Shown: positions 47,585 through 59,267, numbered from the stretch's first letter. The stretch is 64,000 nt of DNA from Bactrocera neohumeralis (GCF_024586455.1 NC_065922.1:33972089-34036088); one strand, 5' to 3'. The notes: generated from the sequence alone by a model not told the origin. Numbers and translations: made by a program.

Positions 47585-47950
47585 AGATTTTGTGTATATT
47601 ATCTAAAGCTGGCGATTTAGTTGTCTAAATTTTTTTTTGATAATTAAGGAAATCTCAGAGATATTTGTTGAAAATGTCTGTTCGGGAGTTATTATTTGAG
47701 AGTCTAAATCGCACAAAGTTGGCGACTTTTTAGATGGTTGCCTGATCGCTAAGGTTGTCAGAGTAACACTGATTCATTTTAAATGTATCTGCTAAAATAA
47801 ATTTTGTCTGAATGTTGGTGTGCTTCTTGATCATTTTAGATAGTTTCCAAAATGAGGAAGAATTATTTTCTAATGTTGCTAAAAGATTGTTCCAATTTTC
47901 ATTTCTCAGAACAAACATCTTCTTCACAATAAGTCAAGTCGATAAGCAAT

Positions 47951-49590
47951 TTGTAATAATTAAAAGATATAAACTTTGTAAATCATAATTCTAAAAATAT
48001 CCAGAATATTGCAGAAATGTATTCGCAAATTTTATAAACCGTAACAACTAAAACGAGTTAACGACATATATATTGCAAATAACTTCAAGCCAGTAAATGG
48101 TTATAAAGCTAACCGAAATTCGCAAAAGGAAATGCTGAACAAAATTCGACATTATCTAAGGTAATTGAAGCCACAAAGAAAACTCACCGACTTTAGGCTA
48201 AATCAATGCACATGAGCTATGCAAGCAATCAAATATACAAACATACATAATATATAATACATATGTATGTATATTTATATACATTAGGTTGTACATGCAG
48301 TGGACTTGCCTTCCATACCTTCATTGCTGAATTTCGTTAGTTGAATGGGCTTCAGTGCAGCCGCTAGAAACGCTCTGATTATTTTCAAATTTTGCACAAC
48401 AACAAGCGCAACAACAAAAACAAGAGTTAGGTGACGGCAATCAGTGGCTACTACGACATCAGCAACAACAACAACAATAATAAAAAATTAAAATACCGCA
48501 AACATTGTAACTGGGATTGCAAATAGGTAATATTGCATGCCGTGAAAGGTCTGAAATTTGGCGCAACCCGAAATAAAAAAAAATAAAAATATTAAAAAAA
48601 TTAAAATATATGTAAAAAAAATAAAACTATTTACAAAAAAATTATAAAAATTTATACAAAAAAAATAATAAAAATTCAGAAATATTAGCAAAACTATGCA
48701 ATCACCAGCACATACATATATATTACGGTTAGTTTATGCTTTTGGATATTAAAATGCCATGCAAGAATGTATATTCGCCACAGTGACTGCATGCCACATG
48801 CCACACTTCCACGCTTGCGCCTGCTGCTCGTTCATATGCCATCGATTATCGCTTTTGGTGGGCTTCACCGGTTCTGTCTGCTGCATTTTGACCGTCTATG
48901 CACTCAAGCAGTGTTGTTGTTGTTGTCACTTTTGCTTTACTACTTGCCTACTTCACTATTTTAATTGCATTTCGTAGTTGCACTTGCAAATGGCTTATTT
49001 TGTTAGTTGCACTTTTAGCTCATAATGTTCCAGCAGCTGGCTGGCTTTACTTAGACGCTGTTTTTGTTGCACTTTTGTTTATAACAGCAACAAAAAAGTC
49101 ACAGTTTTGCAATTATTCGCCTAATGGTTAGTATTTTATTCACCACTTTTGCTTCTGAGTACCGTTGCTTTTAGCATTTTCTCTAGTAACTGCCAAAGGC
49201 CGTTACTACTGATGGCATCTACAGTTATAGCTGGTTGCTTTTGTTAGTACATTCTTTCAAAAATCAACAGCAATAAATCTAATGCTAGAAAATTTCCATG
49301 AATTCCATACTCATTGTATTTTTACTTACTTCTATCCCCAAGCAAGCAATTTGGCAACATACTTTCATACACCCACACACACAAACAGAAATGACTACTT
49401 TTCCATTTTTGTCGATTTTTCACAATTTTTACATAATTGTCTTGATCCTTGTTCGTGTGTTGAGTTATGTGCGCCTGTGGTCTTGTGGTCAGTTGGGCAA
49501 ACAGTATATGTATAAGCCACTCTAATCGCTCCAATAAAAATAAACTACATGTAAAAGAAATGATCTCGTTTTGTGTATGCTTTTGTGCAA
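47951..49590. other. Unique sequence, no gene recognised
   Basis: CAA/ACA repeats lie at 48398-48480, an A-rich tract at 48565-48680, and a GC-richer, Cys/Leu-coding-looking part at 48750-49110 whose overlapping + frames (48759-48977, 48767-48964, 48898-49131) share no family signature. Frames on both strands at 49282-49534 mirror each other. Confidence 0.35.
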
Positions 49591-49672
49591 CTTTTTTTTA
49601 AATATTTTTGTTAAGCTTTTTTTTAATATTTTTCTCAAGCTTTTTTTTTAATATTTTTCTTAAGTATTTAAG
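49591..49672. repeat. Tandem array of about 26-bp units
   Basis: Three successive units of the form T8-10, 'aatattttt', then 'gttaagc', 'ctcaagc' or 'cttaag'. It is a local minisatellite and is non-coding. Confidence 0.75.
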
Positions 49673-50439
49673 CCGTTTTGTTAAGCCTTTTGCTACTATA
49701 GTTAAGTATTCGTTTTATTTAGTTCACTCTCTCGCTTTGTTTGACGCTTTGCATTGCTTAGTATGTGGCTCAACGGTTTACTAATTAGCGTCGAGTATAT
49801 TCATTGGTGTTGTTATTATTATTATTGTTGTTGTTGTATGGTTTGTTGTTCATTTTAGCTACCGTATGTAATATTTGGTTAAACTAATGTTTTGTGTGTC
49901 TGGCAATTTCTCACTTCTCTGACACTTTCGAAGGTGTTGATATATTGATGAAATATTCGCGAGTGGCATACCTGTAGGCTTGCTTCGCTTGTCCGATCAA
50001 TCTTCGTGACTCGAGCAGAATTTCGAAATACACTTGTCTGTAATTATTTGAGCAAAGCTAGTGCTTTGAATTTTATAAGAAAATATTTTTCTTCAATGCT
50101 TGTACATATACATATTTGTCATATTTTTTCAAATAGTTCATGTATACATTCAAATTGAGTAGGGCTGTAGTCTTTAAGAATGTTAAAAATTGGGGAGAAA
50201 ATATTAATAGGATGAAATCCATTGTAAAAGGAAGATAATATGTGTAACAAGTTTGGTTAAGCTTAGGCTAAGAGGTCGATCCTACTCGATCGGCTTGGAC
50301 AGTTTCGTACGCCGTTCTGTGGGGGTACCTAAAAGCTCTTTTATAATAGATCACAAGAACCTTACAAATTGACAAAACGCTTTGCGCCTAGCATAAATTT
50401 GTTGAGACGACTAAATCGCACGCGGGGTGCATTGGTCCA
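49673..50439. other. Spacer, nothing recognised
   Basis: AT-rich with (GTT/ATT) repeats near 49810-49840. The last 150 bases are less AT-rich and may be the 3' end of the LINE remnant that follows. Confidence 0.35.
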
Positions 50440-51300
50440 TTGCTGGAACGCAAGATGTCAATGGAGATTTAACTCTGTCCCATTTCGATGTGAGCGGTGC
50501 AAGGGTGCCGCCTGTGGGAGTGAATTGTCTTCTTCTTTATTGCAGTAGGCATCGCTTATGTGGTTATAGCCGAAAATTGTCACCTTCCTGAAAGAAGCTG
50601 CACATCGTATCCGAACGTCTACCGCTATCTTAAGAGCAGCCACTTCTGCATGAAAACACTAGAGTGGTCGGTTAGCCTAAAGCCGAGGGTTCATTACAGT
50701 AAACTTCCCTCCAACCTCCCCTCCTAGCTTCGACCCATCCGCGAAGTCCTCACTGCGCCTCATCTCTAGCGACTTCCCTCCTTCCACATACATATACCTC
50801 GTCGGTATGTGAGCAAAGAAAAAGTCTCCACGAGCAGCCTCTGCGACACAGTGATGTAAGTTTTCGAGAATGGAGTTGAAGTAGGAAAGAATTTCGTCGT
50901 GCCCTTGTTTGGATTCTTTCTTGCATCCAGCCCTGAGCTTCAGAGTGCACTTGAAGTTTCTTAGCAAGTGTAGCCTTTTCGCTTATTGACTTGACCAGTT
51001 CATGGAGTTTATAGAGTCAAAACATCGTCTTTGGTGAGAGTCCCCACCTTTTCCCTCTAGCTCCTCTACAGCAATACGGTGTAACTGATGCCTTTCTTAT
51101 CCTCTCCTCAATATTTGATCGTTATGAAAGCTTTCTATCAAGGATAGAAGGTGTTTCACCTTATCAACAGGGTGAAGACGTGAATCTCCGAAAGACGGAA
51201 GAGGCACGTTTAGGATCTTATATCTTCTCTATCTCTTTAAGTATTATCATTTCAGTTTTACTTGGGTTGATGACTAAGCCGCTTTCATTCGTACCCATTG
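50440..51300 (-). mobile_element. LINE remnant with RT thumb and RNase H start
   Basis: The minus strand from about 51290 gives 'NESGLVINPSKTEMI' and, after frameshifts, 'PSILDRKLSWR' (RT region following the catalytic box). Then comes 'LLRNFKCTLKLRAGCKKESKQ' and, in frame 50967-50677, 'EDFADGSKLGGEVGGKF', the RNase H entry motif with its first catalytic Asp. 'AALKIAVDVRIRCAASFRKVTIFGYN' (frame 50643-50458) continues the RNase H domain. This is an I/R1/LOA-type ORF2 end. A deletion inside RT and several frameshifts make it non-functional. Confidence 0.72.
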
Positions 51301-52655
51301 GTAAGGTTGGAAAGTTTGAGGTCGGGAAGTATAAGGGATAAAGAGCCCTTTCACCTTTTTCACATAACTTTAGAGTTTAAACGTATTTGTCTACTCACTT
51401 AAGGGAAGATTTTCTATGTGTGTATAGAAGTTCTTGAGTCTCTGAATTGGGATGATGATTGCGATATTGATAAAATTGGGTAATTTTCGGGAAAGAGTAG
51501 TTTGTACTATGAGCAAAAAATTGTAAGACTTTGTTCATAATTTTAAAATTTTTAATTTATTCTTCAACATCTATATCGTTCCTCTCAAAGTAATCCCCCC
51601 TGGCCCTATGCATTTGAACCTAGAAAAAAAATTACGATGAAGGGATTTCATGCGAAAAGACATTAAAAAGTCTGACTATTTTTTGCCCACAGTAGTAAGT
51701 GAATAAGATAACGGTTTAGAACAGAAATTCCGCTTTGGCTTGAGTAGCAGGAGTGATCGCAGCGGTAGACTTTATTTTTCACACCCAGTCAAGTTAGACT
51801 TCGTAAACTAGTAATGTCGAAACATAATAAAGTTTGAGTAAAAGAGTAGTATGACTAAGCATTCTGATTGATGCTTTTAATATTACAGTTCCAAGCCAGA
51901 AAAAATTCGCTCTAGAAATAAATATTACAAGACACGAATGTATATTTAAACTAATATTTGCTATGCTAATTGTTCTGTAGAACAAGTGTTCAACGTCAGT
52001 AGAAATGTACGATTTAATCAGGTGTCAGCTGTTTGTCAGCAGTCTTAAGCCTGAGTTGGCATTTCTATTGTTCATACCAATGTAATTTCTCGGCTATATG
52101 CCATTTTGTCGGTTATAAATTCACAGTCATTTATTTGCAGTTTAACAATTCCTAAGAATTGCCATTAAATACAATTTAAACCTTATAAAATTGGTTTGCG
52201 TTATAATTGTCGGTGAAATACTTGTGTTTCATAACAGACTTTTTGCTGACTGAATGCATTTGATATATATGTATATAAAGGCACGTAGAACGAACCCGTT
52301 TACGTGAGAAACAAATCTATTGCAATTATATGATTTGTCATATCGAATTCCAAGCTGCATTCAAGTACAATAACTTGTCTATATGTGTCAAAGCAACATA
52401 CATATGGTATGTTTTCTAAATGCTTGAAAGGTTTGGGCCAAGAAATGGCTATGTTATATAGACTAGAAGTTATTGAAAGTATATAAAAATGAAATTATGT
52501 AAATTACTTATAATTTTTTTCTAAGTGAATAGGGTGCCTGATTTAAAATTTTACATAATGTATTTTCACTGCAGAAAATTAAGCACACACTATAGCTACA
52601 TTTCATTTTGGTGAAAGGATAATGATATTATTAGGTTATGTTATTATATACAAAT
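51301..52655. other. Spacer with a small repeat fragment
   Basis: A segment at 51525-51660 recurs at 45395-45505 ('taatttattcttcaa', 'tcgttcct', 'tcaaagtaat'). The rest is AT-rich without a recognised gene or repeat. Confidence 0.35.
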
Positions 52656-52656
52656 T

Positions 52657-53182
52657 GGGTTCCAAAGTAAACAGGATTTAAAAAAAAAAACAGAACAAAT
52701 GTTTTTTTCGGCAAAATCAATTTATTTTATTCAAATAGTCTCCTTCTGCTTCAATACAGCTTTTTGCACGGTCCAAAAGCATGTCGAACGAATGGCCTCT
52801 ACGTCTTGTTGGCCGTTATGGCCGCCAGTAGGAAGAAGTCGCACGGTGCCATATCAGTTGAATACGGGGAGTGGTTAATAATTAAAATGTGATTTTTGGT
52901 CAAATAATCGTGCGGAACAAACCGTGCACACACCTTTCGTAAGCCCAAATGTTCGGTCAAAATGCGATAAATCGATGTTTTGCAAATGTTCAATTCCATT
53001 TCCATGAATTTCGGCTGATTTTTGATTAATTCACGCACAGTTTCGATGGAATTTCCGGTGGTCACGGATTTTGATTGGCCCACATGTTGATCGCCCTTTA
53101 TTTCACGACCACTTTGGTTGCAAATGCACTCTTTAGACAATCCGAAAACGTTTTGTTAAAAGTTTTACCAATTTTAAAACAA
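52657..53182 (-). mobile_element. Mariner-like element, internally deleted
   Basis: The left end 'ttgggttccaaagtaaacag' looks like a mariner TIR. Minus-strand frame 53140-52799 starts in the HTH region ('VRELIKNQPKFMEMELNICKTSIYRILTEHLGLRKVCARFVPHDY'). It jumps directly to 'LTKNHILIINHSPYSTDMAPCDFFLL', the stretch with the third catalytic Asp. About half the transposase, including the first two catalytic residues, is deleted in frame, leaving an element of roughly 520 bp. The right terminus is unclear where it meets a LINE tail. Confidence 0.75.
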
Positions 53183-53186
53183 CATT

Positions 53187-55010
53187 TTTTTTATTTATTT
53201 ATTTTTTTTATTTAAATTGATTATAATTGAAATTATAATTAATTAAGCACAGGGCTATCGGCTTAAGGTGTATCATCGGTGAATACTGTTTGGATTATAA
53301 GTCTTAATGGAATAGTTTACCCATTTAAAATCGTTGGTACGTTTTTGGTCGCCACTGCAATGGCATAATCGGAGCTTTTATAGCTGATGTTGGCTTTTCT
53401 GCATGCTCATTTTTTCCGTCAGAACCCACATCAATTTTGCTAGTTGAAATGAAACTGTATGGCAATAGGTTCTTTCGCGGATTTAGTGGCTTCAAACGCC
53501 GAATGTCTTTGCATATAATAAATTTGCTTTTAGAAATAGAAGAAGAGCAGACAATCGATGCGTCCAAAAACGAAGATGTTAGCGTTGACGACTGCAAAAC
53601 CGGTTCCGTCTGTTGATTTTCATCTGTGATTTTTTTTCCTTCAAGAATCGGTCAGTTATTTCATAGAACAATTGCTTATAGGTAACTACGTTGGTGTATT
53701 GCTTCCTATGAGCTGTAAGACCGTCGAGGAAGGACTTATTTTGCAAATGCCATAGAGGTTGATTCCAAGTTGGAGGTGGAGCCGGTTGGATTTCACTTCC
53801 CGATGCTATATTAAGCATGCATGAAAGAGCGGATGAAAATTTCATCTTGCGTTTTCGCTGTTTTAGTAACTTGATTTCTCTATACATGACCGAGTTTTTT
53901 GACGGGTAAATAATTCGGATTTGACGGCATCGCTTCAATAGTGAGAAAGCCGCTTTCGGCCAGTAGATTTTCAGTTCGATTCTAAATGCTTTGAGGCTGC
54001 GTCTTATCATGATATGGTCCCTTAATACGAAGGAGGTTGGTTTTGGAGCATTGGCCATAAATTGCCAATCCATAGTCAATTTTGAGAGAATGTGAGCTGC
54101 GTGATATTGAGGAGGGAGTTTTAAAATAACTTTTGTTGGAGGAAAGGTATTTTATGAAGTCTGGCAACTAGGCTAGATCTTATTTGTTCTTAAAATTATG
54201 CTTACAATCAAAAGTTATACCTTTCACCGAGGTGTTTAACATTTTCTACAAAGTTATTAATTCTAATTGTAATGGGGTCACAAAGATGTTTCCGACAAAC
54301 GTGAAGATGCGTGCATTTTTCGAGTGATAGCTTTGCTCCAGAATATTGACACCAAGAGCTTATTGATGATAATGCGTTTGCAAAATTAGTGTGGGTGTCT
54401 TTTGTGTCCTTTCTGTTGACGTGAGGTATAAATCATCCGCAAAGAAGCTGATTCCCTTTTGGGCGCATTCTAACTCACGAATGCGATCAAAAACAACGTC
54501 GTTGAAAGCGGAGTGAGGTATCCCATTAAAAAGTGGATGAATTGATTGGCCGAGGGAAGTATTAGCTAAACGAGTAGAGGAGAAGTTTGTGTCATTAGAG
54601 TTCGAAGACCAGAAGCCAGCAAAGGTTTCGGCGGTTCCTTTGGGGTCCGTAACTATGCTAGATGCCGTTTCGATTGTATGTATATTGGAAGGTTTGTATG
54701 TGCCTACTAATTTACGCACGTTTTGCCGGATTACTGGTGTGGGAGTAGTAGGATTAATTTTCCTGGTGAAATCCGCGAAACTTTGCTGTTTAGCTTCTTT
54801 CTTAGCTTTATTAAATGCAGAGTTTGCTTTTTTATATGCTATTAGATTGTCACAACTGAAGGACTGTCTGTAACAAAATTTAATGTTGGCTCTTTGTTCT
54901 AAGCTAATTTTTGCACCGATAACACAAACATACTGACACTTAAAACGCAATAGCTTCACTTCCAATCGATGAAATGTCATGAAATTCTCACTGGACAATC
55001 GATAAAGATA
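53187..55010 (-). mobile_element. I-like LINE with RNase H region, internally deleted
   Basis: On the minus strand the 212-residue frame 54998-54360 starts with the pre-RT linker ('LIAYKKANSAFNKAKKEAKQQSFADFTRKI') and 'IVTDPKGTAETFAGFW'. It then jumps to 'GISFFADDLYLTSTERT', where catalytic FADD lies at 54432-54443, so most of RT is deleted. Below are 'CKHNFKNKI' and 'KYLSSNKSYFKTPSSISRSSHSLKIDYGLAIYGQCSKTNL' (54167-53982). Then comes frame 54079-53579 with 'ALSCMLNIASGSEIQPAPPPTWNQP' and 'DRFLKEKKSQMKI', which precedes the RNase H start in I-like elements. The 3' end has an AATAAATAAA-type tail at 53187-53215. Confidence 0.75.
53579..54079 (-). pseudogene. LINE ORF2, region between RT and RNase H
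   Basis: A 166-residue frame. It begins just after 'LKIDYGLAIYGQ' (other frame), reads 'APKPTSFVLRDHIMIRRSLKAFR', then 'KFSSALSCMLNIASGSEIQPAPPPTWNQPLWHLQNKSFLDGL' and 'TYKQLFYEITDRFLKEK'. The layout matches the connection between RT thumb and RNase H in I-type LINEs. The RNase H catalytic residues lie downstream in broken frames and are not recognisable. Confidence 0.65.
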
Positions 55011-55269
55011 GCAGATTCTAACGCACCCGTCGACATATTGATAGCGCCACCAGGGAGCGCTAGATCCAAAAAGTTCTGTTTACTGTGGAACGCGCCTTTT
55101 ATTATTAGCTTACTAACTCCCAATTGATTTGCAGTGGAAAGTAAAGTCTAAGGCTTCTGAATCACTTCTTCTGTTCAAAATTACAAATGTTTTTTGTATT
55201 TTTTCAAAAAGTTATTTGATTTCTACGTACGTTGCCTTTATATTTCGGGATTTGGAACACTTGTAGCAA

Positions 55270-55480
55270 AGTGGAATTAAAACTCGAACATTTTCACGCG
55301 ATTATTTTTTAAAACTTTCGACGTGGATTATCGCATCAAGAGTGCACAGAAGAACTTAATTCCATTTTTGACCATGAAGCACCATCAAGGAACAATGTTT
55401 ATCGATGGTATCGTGAATTCAATCGAGGTCATAGATAACAGGATTTACGCATTAGAGAGTGGCGAATCGCACTAACTTTA
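55270..55480 (+). mobile_element. Mariner N-terminal remnant on the + strand
   Basis: Pieced over frames, this encodes 'SHQECTEELNSIFDHEAPSRNNVYRWYREFNRG', the first helix-turn-helix of a mariner transposase subgroup ('EAPSRTTVYRWY.EFNRGR' in relatives). It then decays. The upstream 55028-55066 segment contains the inverted 'agcgccaccagggagcgct' and might belong to the same element. Confidence 0.6.
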
Positions 55481-55805
55481 CCAGCAATTTTTATAATAAG
55501 AAGCTGGTTAAGTTGTTCACAAGGGTAAAAGAGGTACAAAACCGGTTAGAAAAATGGCTAGTATATATACATGTACCCCTACTGTAATAAGACATCCGAA
55601 TAATCACTTGTTTCGAAAGCAAACCGTTAACTTTGTTATTGCTTTCACATATAAAATTTTGGGCTTGAGAGCAGCACCTGAGCAGTGAGAGAATAGGCGA
55701 ATCCAAGACGTCTTATGAATGTAGTAAAATTAATAAATAATATAATAATAATAAATAGTAGAACAATGTTCAATTTTACTGGTAAATAATACATTAAATA
55801 CAATA

Positions 55806-56517
55806 TTTGATCTAATTTGACACGGGCTGACAAAAGTAAACATTTTCACGTATTTAAAAAATCTTTATTATCTGCTAAATATGCACAAGCATACCAATGC
55901 TCAATCCAATTTTTCATACACTCTTTAAAAGCCTCATGGCGTTCCTTGAAGCGAATTTTTCAGTTTCGAAAACAGGAAAAAGTCACTGGAAGCCAAATTC
56001 TGGCGACTACGGTGCCTTGGCGTTGACTCCTGCTTCGTGTTTGCACAAAAAGTCTGTCGCAATCGATCTAGAATGTGACGGAGCATTCAGGTCTTTTAGT
56101 ACCACTTTCGCATTGACACGCTTTATACCCAAAACATTAACCAAAAGTTTTGGATCGATTCATAAGTGATGTTACGTTGATATCCTTTGTTATATCTCTG
56201 ATGCCTTCATGACAATTTTCAAGCATTGTTCTTTTAACTCTTTAAATATTATTAAAAGAGAAGACATATCGCCCGCATGAGATAAGTTTTCGAAAACACT
56301 TCTGCAACATTTTCAACAGTTGCATACTCATAATTTCACCAAAAACACAAAATTTCAGCAAATTCGATTCTAATCTTTTTCCACGCCTTTTTTCGCGTCG
56401 TAAATAAGCAGTTACTAAACAGACACTAATTGTTGATCCCCATCAAACTTCTCACGAAAAAAAGATTTTACCAATCTAGAAGAAAGGTTTAGTCCGGGTC
56501 ATATCTGATCAGCTGGT
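55806..56517 (-). mobile_element. Tc1/mariner family E, both ends recognisable
   Basis: The left end 'tttgatctaatttgacacgg' (about 55806) and right end 'gtccgggtcatatctgatca' (about 56492-56511) are inverted counterparts, so this is the most complete family E copy (about 710 bp). On the minus strand, 'FKERHEAFKECMKNWIEHWYACAY' (about 55960-55880) is the C-terminal transposase region ('F..W..RW..C'). Near 56220 'MLENCHEGIRDIT' matches the HTH start. The whole catalytic domain is deleted between them. Confidence 0.68.
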
Positions 56518-58016
56518 AGATATTTTTGTAGAAATGAAAGTCAGAAAAAAGTGATCTTAAGAGAAAAACTGTTTCGGGAAATAAATTTATCATGTACTAA
56601 TAAATACTCTGAGACGCTAATCTTCATTTTCCTTCATTTTAAATTTTCGAATAATAATATTTCTTTATTAAAATCTGCCATTTTATATACATACTACCTG
56701 AAACATAGATGTCGAACCCATAATCGTCGCACAAATAATGAATTTGCCATACACAAGCACCTGCTGCGTTCAGCTATTCACCTAGAAATGTCTATATTAC
56801 TTATTTTTTATTAAAAACAAAAGACAAACATTTGTTATGAAATGCACCCACCCATTTGAATAAATACACACGCTGGATTTTACATGTCTATTTATTTTCA
56901 TGCACATTGAGCACGTTGAGCACCTTGAGATGATGGTAAAAAAAAACTAAAAAAAAATCAAAGAAAAAAATTCGAAAAAAAGAAAATCATTTGCTTGCAA
57001 TTAATTTGCAGAAAAATAATGCCAATAATGGTTACATATGCATATATATATTAGAAATAAATTGCAAAACAAATGAATAAAAAAATAATTAATACGAACC
57101 AATAAACACAGCATCAATCAAGCGCACCAAGCGTGATGCTCTAATTTGACAAAACGCTCACATTGCTGCACAAGACCCAAGACCCGCTGCCTCGCTATAT
57201 ATTTATGAGTGTATAAATATGGTTAAGTACACGGCTATAGTTAAGTCTGCATATATGTTGATGTGTGTGTGCATTTGCGTTGCCACATGCAACCGCAGCC
57301 GGGCGATGTATTTCAATGCCAAGCGGCTAGCCGCACAGCAGCGCCACCTCAATGGACGAGTCGAGTCATTTGAGTGCTTGGATATTGGTTGCTGCTAAAT
57401 GCGATCATCAGCGAACGATGTGGTTGGCGGTTAGCGTTTGACGTGCTACTATGCGCAGCGCGTCCTTCGTCGCACTCTTTTGTCATTAGAGCGCGCTATA
57501 AATATATATATTTTGTACGTATTTTGTATGTTCTTATTTTTGCCAATATACTTTGCGGTGATCTTGGTTTGCTTTGTTGTACTCGATTACGCTGATGCTG
57601 ATTTGGTCCAGAAATGGTGCAAAGCGTAAAAATAATAGCGTGCAATTATCTGTAACAGATGCATATAGGGAGTGCATCTACATACGTGCGCATTGTGGCA
57701 TTACAAATGCCTGTCGGAAAGTGCTTTAGTCTAAAACTGGTGCGGATTTAAATCACTAAGCACCGACTACTGCGCGATCAAGCCATTTTCAGTGAAAACA
57801 GTTTGCGAATTTAGTTTTGTCATGTTCTAGGAAGTATCAGTTGATACATTCTTTACTTTTCGAACTGGTACTAAGTAGTATATTGTTCCTATTATGTATG
57901 GCGACTAGCGTGAACATGTGCCAAAATTTGCATGAAATATGGCAAACCGATACTGAATAACATTTTTCGTGTATTATGTATTACTACTAACGTTTGTGAT
58001 AGTATATAGAATAATA
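56518..58016. other. Unique sequence, no gene recognised
   Basis: AT-rich to 57100; less AT-rich at 57120-57650, where a + frame (57374-57595) of 73 residues has hydrophobic composition but no family match. Nothing else was recognised. Confidence 0.35.
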
Positions 58017-58143
58017 CTGTGTAGTCGAAAAAGTCTTTTCGTGTTTCTAATCAAACTTCAACTTATTTTTTTTAATATTTATAATGACTTTAATGAACCA
58101 AATGTGTACCATTTTGGTCGACCATTTTTTGCCATTTCATTAT

Positions 58144-58350
58144 TCAATCAGTGCAAAACATTTCTGGTTTCTCGGCGAAAAACTGAGACAAGTAATTTTC
58201 ACAGTCTTCTCTTGAAGCCAACTTTACTCCATGAAGGGCATTCTGCATAGACCGAAACAAATGGTAGTCCGATGATGCAAGGTCAGTGTTATATGGTGGA
58301 TGCATCAAAACTTTCCAGCCAAGCTCTCCCAGTTTATACCGAGTCATCAA
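58144..58350 (-). pseudogene. DD34D mariner transposase, third catalytic Asp segment
   Basis: A 68-residue frame 'MTRYKLGELGWKVLMHPPYNTDLASSDYHLFRSMQNALHGVKLASREDCENYLSQFFAEKPEMF'. The Asp of 'SSDYHLF' is the third catalytic residue; 'NTDL' replaces the usual 'SPDL'. The C-terminal helix region is present up to the conserved FFAEKP. Confidence 0.85.
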
Positions 58351-58578
58351 AGATGTGTGTGGTCTAGTGTTGTCCTAATGGAAGACGAAGCCCTTTAAGT
58401 TGATCAGTTGTGGCCGTTTTTCTCGATTGTTTGCCTAAATCTCATCAGTTGTTGACAGTAAAATGTAGAATCAATCGTTCGACCAGGTTGGAGCAGCTCA
58501 TAGTGGATCTCTGGATCTTTTTCAATTCCACCGATAGGCTGAGACCTTTCGAGGCGTCAATCCTGTCTTTGCGACCAT

Positions 58579-58806
58579 TTATTGAGCTTCACCACGCTTG
58601 GACCATGATCTTTTTCGCACGTTATTGTCGTATTTGATCCACTTTTCGTCTCCTGTTACCATTCGCTTCAGAAATGGTTCGATTTCATTTCGTTTCAGCA
58701 AAGAATCGCAGATGTTAATTCGGTCCATTAAATTTTTCACAGATAATTCATGTGTTACCCAAACATCGAGCTGCTTTTTGCAGCCAGCCTTTCTTATATG
58801 GTTCAA
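58579..58806 (-). pseudogene. DD34D mariner transposase, first catalytic Asp segment
   Basis: A 75-residue frame with 'AGCKKQLDVWVTHELSVKNLMDRINICDSLLKRNEIEPFLKRMVTGDEKWIKYDNNVRKRSWSKRGEA'. 'HELS' followed by 'GDEKW' is typical of DD34D mariner transposases. It ends in a frameshift after GEA. Confidence 0.85.
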
Positions 58807-59267
58807 AACCGTCTGATGATGAATGTTAAGTTCCTTAGCGATGCCATGCCTACTTATGTGACGGCCCTAGTCAATCTTTTCCATAATATCATCGACTTTT
58901 TCAACGAAAGGACGACCAGAGCGAGGTGCATCTTTCACATCGAAATTTCCAGAACGGAAGCGAGTGAACCATTGTTGTGCTACACGAACTGATGCAGTAT
59001 TGTCTTCGTAAACTTCACAAATTTATGGCATTCTTCCCTTTTTTTATACAAAAATTTCAAAATATAGCGGATTTCATTATTTTCACTCATTTTTGAACAG
59101 CTGTAACTTTTTTTCAACTTCCCCGAATTTAATTTTTGGTTAAATGAAGCTTAAAATCTCACCTTTCCAACACTTTATGATATGACACAATGTGATTGGT
59201 AGCACTGGGTATATACGACTGTAAGGACATGTATTGACAAAATACGAAAAGACTTGACTACCCAATA

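Larger units (their letters stand above)
45540..47950 (-). mobile_element. Jockey-like LINE, RT region, split by repeat B
   Basis: The minus strand from 47927 shows the pre-RT block 'LRNENWNNLLATLENNSSSFWKLSKMIKK'. The RT palm follows: 'QWKLPKVIPILKPKKPA', 'YRPISLLSSASKIFEKVVKERL', 'FGFRREHNT' (47584-47168), then 'SFLTNRSFTVHLGEAQS' and 'AGCPQGS' with 'VLVSLLYN' in a shifted frame (to about 47020). Repeat B then intervenes (45917-47014). RT resumes with 'VTYDFPPLSKSTASIFADDTAILRSGF', with catalytic FADD at 45861-45872. After more frameshifts come 'WKIQFNTDKTQAIFFTRKRK' and 'VKYLRLILDPRLTFKAH'. The organisation matches Jockey-clade elements. Endonuclease and 3' end are absent. Confidence 0.88.
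58017..59265 (-). mobile_element. DD34D mariner, sister copy of 31154-32356
   Basis: The left end 'gtgtagtcgaaaaagtcttt' and the right end '...gacttgactacccaa' are the TIRs; the right one lacks about 6 bp of the GAAAAA run. TA flanks both (58015-58016, 59266-59267). Minus frame 58806-58579 has 'DRINICDSLLKRNEIEPFLKRMVTGDEKWIKYDN', with the first catalytic Asp and the normal Trp. Frame 58350-58144 has 'MHPPYNTDLASSDYHLFRSM' with the third Asp, which the other copy has lost. The second Asp region is interrupted: 'LPLGQH' at about 58385 replaces HQDNAR by frameshift. The HTH region is also broken. Confidence 0.87.

Noticed and set aside
57374..57629. Two hydrophobic plus-strand frames as a signal-peptide gene
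   Set aside because: They overlap in two frames over the same DNA and neither shows a family signature or a convincing start.
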